The position numbers and the translations under genes are program-made. The notes beneath the pieces were generated by a model that worked only from the letters and a program-made list of their open reading frames with translations, had not been told where the DNA came from and did not search any database. Shown here one piece after another: positions 49,489 to 58,890 of a DNA stretch of 64,000 nt. Within the stretch, counting starts at the first letter, position 1; the number at the start of each line of letters is the position of its first letter. The stretch covers positions 474,501 to 538,500 of the forward strand of contig CM038469.1 in assembly GCA_021464415.1 (NCBI GenBank). The letters run 5' to 3'. The stretch is from Lonicera japonica. Lineage: Eukaryota > Streptophyta > Magnoliopsida > Dipsacales > Caprifoliaceae.

Positions 49489-49712
49489 TGTAACGAAATA
49501 GAAACAAAAGAGAGATTGAAGAAGGAGAATGAAAGAATTGTATTACTTTCTTGATTATTGAATGTACAATAGAGTAGGAATATATATACTAGAAATAAAA
49601 CCCTAATCTAGGATACAATTAGGAAAGTATAATGGGAACACAATCAATACAATTAATACAATATAGAAAGTATAATAGAAATAGGAAACGTAATATATAT
49701 TATATTCTAACA
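49489..49712 (-). repeat. 3' LTR of the short-LTR copia element
   Basis: 224 bp. On the minus strand it starts TGTTAGAATATAA and ends TTTCGTTACA. It matches 53860-54083 except for one base (ATATATACTAG against ATATATGCTAG). Confidence 0.93.
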
Positions 49713-49722
49713 CCCCCCCTCA
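49713..49722 (-). other. Polypurine tract of the short-LTR copia element
   Basis: On the minus strand GAGGGGGGG (plus CCCCCCCTC) directly precedes the LTR start. Confidence 0.8.
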
Positions 49723-49725
49723 AAC

Positions 49726-52700
49726 TCAAGGTGGTAAGTGAGAGACCAGCTGGAGTTTGAAAATCAATGCTTGGAAACGGCTAGGCTGGTGAGCTTTAGT
49801 GAAGAGATCTGCAGGCTGGTCATCTGAAGATACGGGCATAAGACGAATGTATAGATTGCGAATATGCTAGCGAATAAAGTGACAATCAATCTCAATGTGT
49901 TTAGTTCGTTCATGAAAGACGTCATTGTGACTGATTTGAATGGCACTGCGGTTGTCACAATAAAGAGTAGTAGCAGAGTCTTGAGGAGCACCTAATTCAT
50001 CGAGGAGGCGTCGAAGCCATATTAGTTCTTGTGAAGTATCAGCAAGAGCGCGGTATTCAGCCTCAGTGCTTGATCGAGAAACAACAGACTGTTTCTTACT
50101 ACGCCAAGTAAGAAGGGAGTCCCCGAGGAAGAAACAGTAACCAGTAATAGACCGACGATCCGTAGGGTCACCGGCCCAGTCTGCATCAGAGTAAGCCCTT
50201 AATACAAGAGATGACTTTGAGGAGTAGTGAAGCCCATGAAAAATTGTCCCTTTGAGATAACGAAGAATCCGAATAACAGCATCAAAATGAGTAGAGCGAG
50301 GAGCAGCCATAAACTGACTGACAACATGGACAGCATAAGCAATATCCGGGCGAGTAACAGTAAGATAAACCAGACTGCCAACTAACTGTCTGTATAAAGT
50401 TCCATCAGAGAGAGGAGTTCCATCAAACGGAGTAAGTCTAACATTGGTGTCCAATGGAGTAGATGCAGTTTTACAGTCAGTGAGACTAGCACGAGCCAGA
50501 ACGTCAGACGTGTATTTCACCTGAGATAAATAATAACCTGTTGAATCAGAAAGGACTTCCAGCCCTAAGAAGTAGTTGAGACGACCAAGATCCTTCATTT
50601 CAAAAAACTGACTGAGAGATTGTTTGAGATCTGAGATACCAGAAATATCATCCCCAGTAATTATCATATCATCCACATAGAGGAGAAGAAGAATAGTCCC
50701 AGAATCTGTCTTTCGAATAAAAAGGCCTGAGTCTGACGAACTGGATGAATAACCAAGCTTTGTGATGGTAGAGCTAAATTTTGCGAACCAAGCTCGGGGA
50801 GCTTGCTTGAGTCCATATAGGGCACGGCGAAGTTTGCAGACTTGAGTGGACTGGTGTGAATAATCGGGAGGTGGTTTCATATATACTTCTTCTGTGAGGT
50901 CCCCATTAAGAAAGGCATTTTTAACATCCATCTGAAAAAGATCCCATTTGCGAACAGCAGCAATAGCAATAAGACTGCGAACAGACGTCATTCGAGCCAC
51001 AGGAGCAAAAGTTTCTTCATAGTCTATACCATACTCCTGATTGAACCCCTTGGCTACGAGACGAGCTTTGTATCGGTCAATCGAACCATCAGATCGTGTC
51101 TTGATTTTATACACCCATTTACACCCAACTGCAGATTTTCCAGGAGGAAGAGTCACAAGATCCCATGTATGCGCTTTATCTAAAGCTTGTAATTCTTCTG
51201 TCATAGCTTGCTGCCAAAGTGGATTAGTACTAGCTTCCTTATAGGATGTAGGTTCATAGTGAGATATCATAGTAGAATAACAATGGTAATCACGAAGGTG
51301 ATGAGGGAGCTCTCTTACCCGAGTGGACTGTCGTTGTGGTGGAGGTATGACAGGATCAGCAGGCGAGACATCATCATTGGGAGGTGCCGTATGTTGAAGC
51401 TCGTTGGAAGAAATGACGTCAGGTGAGGATGGTTCAGGAGGTGTTGGACTGGGAGGTTGAGGTGGTGATGGCGTGGCTTCTGGTTCAGGTTCTAGTGGAA
51501 ATGTGACAACTGGAGCCTCAAGTTCAGGGGTGAAAAGGTCAAGAGATGAATGAGTAAAGAACGGAAGTGGTGATTCTTCAAGGACATAAAATTTGGATAG
51601 AGAGGAGAACATTTTATGTTCCCAAAAGACAACATGACGAGAAATCCGTAAGCGTTTGGAAATAGGATCCCAACATCGATAACCTTTATGTTCTATCCCA
51701 TACCCCAAGAAGCAACAAAGACGAGCACGTGGTTCCAATTTAGAATGTTCATGAGGCTGGAGTAACACAAAACAAGCACAACCGAAGACTCGTAAGAAAT
51801 TGTAATCAGGAGAGGTACCATGAAGTCTCTCATATGGAGATTGATGCTGAAGAAAGGGAATAGGGATACGATTGATAGTGTAAATAGCAGTAAGTGCTGC
51901 TTCCCCCCAAAATCTTTCAGGACAACTACTAGCGATAAGAAGTGTGCGAACAGTATCAAGAATATGTCTGTGCTTGCGTTCAGCACGACCATTTTGCTGA
52001 GATGTACCGGGACAAGAATATTGAGAAACAGTGCCTTGTTCACGGAGAAATTTAAGAAATGAGGTTCCCTTGTATTCCATGGCATTATCAGCTCGAAAAA
52101 TTTTTATTGGACGAGAAAACTGAGTTTGAATCATGCGAGCAAAATTAATATAGATTTGGGGTAATTCTGAACGAGTTTTCATAAGATAGATCCAAGTAAA
52201 ACGACTATAATCATCCAAAAAGATAACAAAATATTTTGAACCCCCCATGGTAGAATGTGGAGAGGGTCCCCAAACATCAGAGTGAATAAGATCAAATGGT
52301 GCTGAAGAAATAGAATCATTTTTATTAAAACATAATGCCGGTTGTTTTCCAAGTTGACAAGATAAACAAGACAATTTCTCAGACTTTATTGACCCTAACT
52401 GACCAGATGACGCAATAGAACGAAGACGATCAAAAGACACATGTCCTAAACGGGAATGCCACAACTCAAATGAAGAAATAGTTGGTGGGGATGCCACAGG
52501 TGGTGTGGATGCAACAATATGAGTGGGTGAGGTACGGAGGTGTATGAGCTCGAACATGCGGCCAACCTTACGGCCTATCCCAATAATTTGTCCCGTTTGA
52601 GGATCCTGCACATGACAACCAGAAGAGGAAAATATAACATTCAGCCCAAGATCACATAGTTGACCAACAGAAATAAGGTTGATAGTCAATTTGGGAATAT

Positions 52701-53220
52701 GAAATGTAGCAGGTAAAGAGAGGCTAGGAGTAGTAACCGTTCCAACATGACTAACAGATAATTGAGAGCCATCAGCAGTTTTAATGGTGGGTGTATGAGA
52801 ATTATGACTTTTAGAGGTGAAAATAGTAGGATCAGAAGTCATATGATTGCAGCAGCCAGAATCAAAGAACCAAGATGTACCTGTGGTGGTGGCCATAGCA
52901 GAACCAGAAGAGGATGTAACCTGTTTCAGAAGAGCTGTGATGTCAGCTAGAGTCACTGGTGCAGTAGAAATGTCTGCTTCAGAAGAATCAGTGGTGGCAG
53001 CGGTGATGGTGCCAGAGGATGATCTAGAGGAGGATCTCCTGGATGGGTTCTTGTGACAATCGGCTTGAAAGTGACCTGGTCCCACCTTTTTGCAAAAGAA
53101 ACACGTTCTAATTGGACACTTTAGTAGCATATGGGTGGTGGCATGACAGTACGAACATTCTCGAGAAATCGGACGCGAAAACTCGTACTTTTCCATTGAG
53201 AAACGTGTAAGATAACACAA
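49726..53220 (-). pseudogene. Copia pol polyprotein, nearly intact, one nonsense codon, no capsid
   Basis: Open for 1117 codons to a TAG at 49869-49867, then in frame for 46 more codons (QPADLFTKAHQPSRFQALIF) to a TGA at 49726. The TAG sits where relatives usually have Gln, so it looks like one point mutation that removes the last RNase H residues. Domains: two zinc knuckles (CX2CX4HX4C at 22-35; CX2CX6HX4C at 40-55), protease DSGC (120-123), GAG-pre-integrase (about 255-310), integrase core (about 313-480, SDVWGP, RADNAMEYKG, GTSQQNGRAERKHRHI), RT (about 700-930, YVDDMIITGDD near 846) and RNase H (about 1010 on, YSDADWAGDPTDRRSITGY). The ATG used is merely the first in frame. No capsid domain is found upstream, so the protein could not form particles alone. 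Confidence 0.9.
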
Positions 53221-53847
53221 TATCTGTAAAAACTAATCTGATTCCGAGATATCTGAGGCCAGAAACGGATCCGGAGCGGTTGATTTAGTGGGGAACCGGT
53301 CTTAGAGTGAAAAAAACCAGGTTAAATATAGGTGAACCGGTCAAGGGAGTAAGAATTGGTTCAGAAAAAAAAACCGGTTTTTTTTTTTTTTTTTTTTTGG
53401 GCAGTGGCGCGTGGCTGTGTTCTAGCGGCGCGTGGAGGCGCGTGCCAACTCCGATTGGGGTGATTTCGACGGAGTTTGGTTCGTATTGAAAAGACGAAGG
53501 TTTTGATATATTATATGGGTGGTTTAGGGTTATGTATCGATGTGGCGATTGATCAAGAAAGGAGGGTGCGCGCGAAATCTGGGCTGCGCGACTGGGGGAT
53601 ATTGCAGAGGCGCGTGTGATGTCCGAATGGGGTGTTTTCAACGGGGTTTGGTTCGTATTGAAAAGACGAAGCTTTTGGTATATGTGTTGGGTTAATCGAG
53701 GTTCTGTAGAGCTTCGAACAGTGGATTGACAGTTGGATAAAGTTAGGGTTTTTGATTGGTTGGTTGCTTGGGTTGATGATGCTAGGGTTTTTGATTTGGA
53801 TTTGATTGAAGATTAGATGAGAGATTGGTTCTAGAGGAGGATGAACC
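53221..53847 (-). other. Leader of the short-LTR copia element
   Basis: About 630 bp lie between the primer site and the knuckle-pol frame. It holds a T run (53380-53398, plus strand), GC-rich words (GGCGCGTG) and a 172-bp duplication, but no gag-like sequence. A 118-codon minus-strand frame here has no gag features. Confidence 0.6.
53435..53690. repeat. Duplication with 172-bp period in the copia leader
   Basis: GAGGCGCGTG...TTTGGTTCGTATTGAAAAGACGAAG begins at 53435 and again at 53607, with several substitutions between copies. Confidence 0.85.
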
Positions 53848-53859
53848 CCTCTGATACCA
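53848..53859 (-). other. Primer-binding site (initiator tRNA-Met) of the short-LTR copia element
   Basis: TGGTATCAGAGG on the minus strand directly follows the 5' LTR. Confidence 0.92.
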
Positions 53860-54083
53860 TGTAACGAAATAGAAACAAAAGAGAGATTGAAGAAGGAGAA
53901 TGAAAGAATTGTATTACTTTCTTGATTATTGAATGTACAATAGAGTAGGAATATATATGCTAGAAATAAAACCCTAATCTAGGATACAATTAGGAAAGTA
54001 TAATGGGAACACAATCAATACAATTAATACAATATAGAAAGTATAATAGAAATAGGAAACGTAATATATATTATATTCTAACA
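53860..54083 (-). repeat. 5' LTR of the short-LTR copia element
   Basis: 224 bp, one mismatch to 49489-49712, with the primer site immediately inside. Confidence 0.93.
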
Positions 54084-54351
54084 ATGGGGTTATGTACCAG
54101 CATTTTAAAGGTTAGTAGAAGTTACACGTTGTTATGTGTTGTACTTTTGTTTCTTGGATTCTATCTTTAATTATCCAAAGGAATTTTATTATTTATAAGA
54201 GTTCTAAATGACAGAGAACTTAAGGACTTCACATTTTCATAAGATCTTTTTTGTTTATTCATAAACTGCTAAATACTTATGCTCAAGTTGCTCATATTAA
54301 ATCAATTAGTAGAAGGTGATTTCTTCTTACATAAGTTTGGATTTTCTGTAG

Positions 54352-54926
54352 GCTGAATTTTTCAAAGCTTTTGAGAAAACGAGGCTTATAGAGGGTGACA
54401 AAAAGAAGTTGTAGTACTCGAGATGTGGTAGAACAGGCAAGGGAGGGCAAGTAAGTTGATAGTAGTGCTGGTTTACCAATTGCATTGGCATTTATAGCTA
54501 TCTGGTTGTTTAAACTCAGTAGTTTTTTCAATTGCAAAGCCAATTCAAGTGAAGTCAGTGTCTGAAATATTAATCTAAAATTCCTCATCGCAGCTATTCA
54601 TTTGGGAGCTTAATCAGTTTATTTTGAAATATTAATCTAAAATGTCATTTTGCTTGTCAATTTTCATTTTTAATTTTAAAGAGGTGTGATTATATTGACC
54701 AATATGGAATATAATAGAGATAAAAACACATGAATATGTGTTAGCAGTAATTTCAGTTTGTGCACATATTTTCAAAGGATTACAATAACATGTTTGCTCA
54801 TTCTTGGTCTGTTTAATTTTACTTCACAGAAGGAGAATTAGACTACGTGAGATTACTGAATAGAGTTCTTCCTAATGATATTCGAGTTATAGGCTGGTCT
54901 CCTGCTCTGATTGATTTCAGTGCTAG
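54352..54926 (+). pseudogene. Captured exons of a tRNA pseudouridine synthase (PUS3/DEG1-like)
   Basis: Two exon-like blocks with splice-like borders lie in the same orientation. Block 1 (54352-54450, after TTTTCTGTAG, before GTAAGT) reads AEFFKAFEKTRLIEGDKKKL, stop, YSRCGRTGKGGQ. Block 2 (54830-54926, after TTACTTCACAG, before GTTTGT) reads GELDYVRLLNRVLPNDIRVI then GWSPALIDFSAR. These match the TruA/PUS3 family pattern around the catalytic loop (CGRTDKG) and the following RVLPxDIRVxGWxP..F.AR segment. PUS3 enzymes make pseudouridine at tRNA positions 38/39. Here the catalytic Asp of the loop is replaced by Gly, residues after it are deleted and a stop interrupts block 1, so the copy cannot be functional. 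It sits inside the CACTA element, hence a capture. The host parent gene is not in this window. Confidence 0.8.
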
Positions 54927-56458
54927 GTTTGTCATATCTTTTCAAATCTTGTATTGCACTATAATTTATATTCTTATAGAGATGATAATTTATATCATTA
55001 TTTAATTTGTCCCTTTATATTTTAAAGATGAGATCTCTTATTCTTTCTGAAATATGTCTCTCTTATGATTTGCCTTTATATAAAAATACACGTAATTTTA
55101 GTTTTCGTCCACAATTATTTTTTTGTGCTAATGCAATTTTTGTCCTTATGAATATCAAATAAAGTTAGTGAACATACCTTCCTTTAATATTTAAATATAA
55201 GCTATCTATTTATATGTTTTAGTGTGTGCGCAGTTGATTTTAATTATTTTACATTAAGTATTACTTGTACTTTTTATTTATTCATAAGCATTACTTGTAC
55301 TTTATATTTTTTTTAAGTATTGTTAAGTAAAATTTTAGATTTGTAGGATTTCTAAAGGAAGAATCTTAGATCTTCTTTTCTTTATTTGCAAAAAAAGAAA
55401 AAAGAAAAAAAGAAAAAAAGAAAAAAAGAAGAAGAACATCTTATCAAATCAATATCTTACAAAAATTAATTATTTTTCTTATCATTTAATTTTCCATCGA
55501 ACAAAGCCTAAGTTTTTTGCAACGTCTTGTCTATGAGGTGCACCATGACGGCTAGACGATCATATCAAAGATAAAAACTCTTATATGGTTTTTTTATCCC
55601 TTTGTAAATATGAAATAGTATGGTACTTTTACACACATGTTTAGAGCACTCTCTCCGTGTAAATAGTTTTATAGAAAATACGGATATGATAATATTGTAC
55701 GATGTAATGAAAACATTTCAAATTTTGTGCATTGTGTTTTTTTGCTTCAACACTTTAAAATATTTATTTATTAATTCGAAAATCATTTTTTTATAAATTT
55801 TGTTCTTTTGAAAACCATTAATGAAGACCCAATTTAAATATGTGTTTCTTAAGCATGTTTCATGAAAATTAGTTTCTTTTTACAATATATGCCGTCAAAT
55901 ATAGAACCTCTCATGTCTTCCTACTTGAAAATGTTGTACTTCAATTTTGCTGTCAAGTGCAGAAGAATTAGAATTTTTTGGAGGCTATTTGTTACGGGAC
56001 GAAAAGGAAATGAAGCAATTTCTCATTATGTTTTATATATGGTTTATTTGTCACAATCTTTACATGAATATAAGAAATAGGGTTTCAATTTCTTCATGAG
56101 ACTGGCTTATTTATTCAAGTGGAATTTCAAAATATGAAATTGTATCAATGTTATAATAATTATGTAATTTGTTCATGAGACCTAGTAATAGGAGTACCCT
56201 TTACTTTGAGCAAACATGCCAATGATATTGAGTTAATATTTGTAGATGTCTTTGTGCGCATTTGAAAATACAATTGCCCCTAACCCCCACAAAAGGAAAA
56301 AGATTTCTAGGCAGGTATTTGTCTCTTAAACTTACAAGATTTATGACCCAAAAGGCCAAAAGACAAGCGGGCCACTTAGCCATTTGGAATTAATTTTTTT
56401 CATCATATGTTTCCTTAGGATAGTCCACAGCTGGTCCAATCTCTATTTCAGTTGAAAT

Positions 56459-56493
<35 letters not shown>

Positions 56494-57059
56494 CACACAG
56501 ACATATGGATGTCTTTATGTATAATGACTTGATGTTATGGACCTAAATCGCACACATGGACGAATTAGAAGACTTTAAGGAGTTTGTGTTTTTTTATGTA
56601 AATGAAATATTTGGTACTTGTTTGATTTGGTACCTTGCCATTATAAGATATATGTTACCTTTTCCTTTAGCAGGTATTAAGCTAAGAGGTGTCAAGTTGT
56701 AGCAGTTTCTAGGTCCTTGAGGAAAGCTTCTAAGAATTAAAAGCTGCTGCACAAGAATGTCATCAACTTTGAATATAATGAAGGTTTTACCTGCTCTGTT
56801 ATCTATTGAACATATCTCATTTTTTGACTTTCAACTTGAGCGAAAGAACTCTAAGGTGCTCATTTAGTTGTAGATTGTAGAACGCTTAAAGGTGGTCATT
56901 TTGTTTTGCCATTTGGTTGGTTGTATGAGTTTTTTGTGTATTAGTGCAAATATATTGTGGATGTTGATTGGATTGTAGGGTAAATATATTGTAGATATTG
57001 ATTGCATTACAGGTCAAAAAAATAGGTTTTCTATATTTTTAAATTTATTTTTTAAAAAT
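54927..57059. other. CACTA interior, right part
   Basis: AT-rich, with an A/G-rich run (55388-55435) and a CT microsatellite (56462-56491). A block at about 56674-56783, between CTTTAGCAG and GTTTTACC, could be another captured exon, but its frames carry stops and I do not recognise it. No transposase. Confidence 0.45.
56462..56491. repeat. CT microsatellite
   Basis: An uninterrupted CT repeat of about 30 bp in the CACTA interior. Confidence 0.9.
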
Positions 57060-57540
57060 ATTCCCAAAATTAGTAACTGCTTACAACAGTCACAAAATAT
57101 TACATTTCTTTTTGTGACAAGTTTGTGACAGTTTTAAACAGTCACATATCATGAAAGTTGTGATTTACATAAATAGTCACAATGTTTGTTACAACTTTAT
57201 GATGGGCTTTTAACAAAATAATGACAGTTACAAACTGTCACATGGAACAATTTTTGTGACTGTTGTTAACAGTCACAAAATGCATGATTTTGTGACTATT
57301 CATGGCTATCACAACTCAAAATTTTGTGACTGCCATAAACTGTCACCAATTGGATTTGTGACAGCCACCAAAAGTGGGATAAAAAAGTCATACAGGTGCG
57401 TATTGTCACTGCTGTGTGACAGTTTTTGGCTGTCACAAAAAAACTTGTGACAGTTAAATAAGTGATAGCCATTTGTGACAGTTTTTGGCACTTGTGATGG
57501 TTTTTGGCAATCACAAATTAATGATTCTGGTGTGGTGACA

Positions 57541-58885
57541 AGTGGAAAATTCTTTGCAAAGATTGTCATTAGTAGAACCGAAAATAATATGATCAACATA
57601 AATTTGCACAAGTAGCATATCATTGGCATGATTCTTAATGAATAAAGTAGTGTCTACTTTGCCTCTAACAAATCCATTATTAAGCAAAAATAAACTTAAT
57701 CTATCATATCATGCTCTAGGTGCTTGTTTCAATTAATATAAAGCTTTTGACAATTTAAACACATAATCTGGATAGGTATGATTTTCAAAACCGGGAGGTT
57801 GTTTTACATAAACTTCTTCTTCAATGAAGCCATTCAAGAACGCACTTTTAACATCCATTTGATATAATTTAAAATTTTTGAAACAAGAATAAGCAAGTAG
57901 CATGCGAATAGCTTTTAAACGTGCTACAGGTGCATAAGTTTTCTCATAATCAATGCCCTCTTCTTGATTATATCCTTAGGTAACAAATCTAGCTTTATTT
58001 CTAACAATAACACCATTTTCATCCTTTTTATTTCGAAATACCCATTTAGTGCCGATAATAGTATGATTATTTGGTTTGGGAACAAGTGTCCACACTCTAT
58101 TTCTCTCAAATTAATTGAGTTCTTCTTGCATAGCCATCATCCAAGATTCATCTTGTTCGGATTCTTTTATGTTTTTAGGCTCATATTGAGAAATAAATGC
58201 CACATTATTGCAAACATTTCTTAAGGATGATCTAGTCATGACCTTACTAGATGGCTCTCCAATAATTTGATCAATAGGTTGGTTGGATACAAATTTCCAA
58301 CTCTTAGGTAAATCATTCAAGTTTTGCTCGGCCTTACTTTTTATCTCTTTAGAAGAAGTTTGAGCACTCGATGTTTCTTTCTTGGATGTATCATTAATTT
58401 GAATATCCGAAACTTTTTGGATAATTTCAACATCATCATCGGAATGCAACATGGGTACAAAAGGATTAGACTCATCAAAAACAACATGCATAGATTCTTG
58501 AACAACTAAACTTTTTTTATTATAAACATGATAAGCTTTACTATTAGTAGCATATCCAAGAAATATTCCTTCGTCGGATTTAGCATCAAATTTTCCTAAA
58601 TAATCACGATCATTTAAAATTAAACATTTACAACCAAAAACCTTAAAATATGAAATATTAGGTTTCTTGTCATTCCATAATTCGTAAGGTATCTTATCTA
58701 ACTTTTTACGAATAATAACACAATTAGTTACATAGCATGCGGTATTAACGGCTTCCGCCCAGAAATATTTCGGCAAAGAATGTTCATTTAACATGGTTCT
58801 AGACATCTCTTGAAGAGATCTAATTTTTCTTTTAACCACACCATTTTGTTGAGGAGTTCTAGGTGTCAAAAATTTATGATTAATA
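57541..58885 (-). pseudogene. Copia-2 integrase C-terminal part and RT N-terminal part
   Basis: An open stretch 58869-58111 encodes the integrase end (TPRTPQQNGVVKRKIRSLQE, AEAVNTACYVTNCVIIRKKL, FGCKCLILNDRDYLGKFDAK) and the linker up to ESWMMAMQEELN. After stops the RT follows (YQMDVKSAFLNGFIEEEVYV, then YVDHIIFGS at about 57595). The second catalytic Asp of YVDD is replaced by His. It is bounded by the CACTA insertion on the left and the gypsy solo LTR on the right. Confidence 0.88.
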
Positions 58886-58890
58886 CCATG

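Larger units (their letters stand above)
49489..54083 (-). mobile_element. Young short-LTR Ty1/copia element inside CACTA
   Basis: Two 224-bp LTRs (49489-49712, 53860-54083) differ at a single base as read and are flanked by a perfect ATGGG duplication (49484-49488, 54084-54088). On the minus strand the order is LTR, tRNA-Met primer site (53859-53848), leader with a duplication, zinc knuckles-protease-integrase-RT-RNase H, polypurine tract and LTR. It resembles the Ale/Retrofit group by LTR size (inference). It lacks the capsid part of gag. Confidence 0.93.
47671..57537. mobile_element. CACTA (En/Spm-type) element carrying host-gene pieces and a copia element
   Basis: Ends CACTACACCAAAAATC and, inverted, CACCACACCAGAATC lie between 3-bp ACA duplications (47668-47670, 57538-57540), and the interrupted copia-2 frame resumes across them. 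Both subterminal zones (47690-47945, 57060-57520) are packed with TTTGTGACAGT/ACTGTCACAAA repeats in both orientations, the usual binding-site arrangement of CACTA elements. No transposase is visible, so it is non-autonomous. It contains exon-like sequence from a tRNA pseudouridine synthase gene (54352-54926) and a copia insertion (49489-54083). Without the latter it is about 5.3 kb. Confidence 0.9.

Noticed and set aside
53285..53641. 118-codon minus-strand ORF in the copia leader
   Set aside because: I considered it as gag, but it has no capsid motif and carries a poly-Lys run from the T tract.
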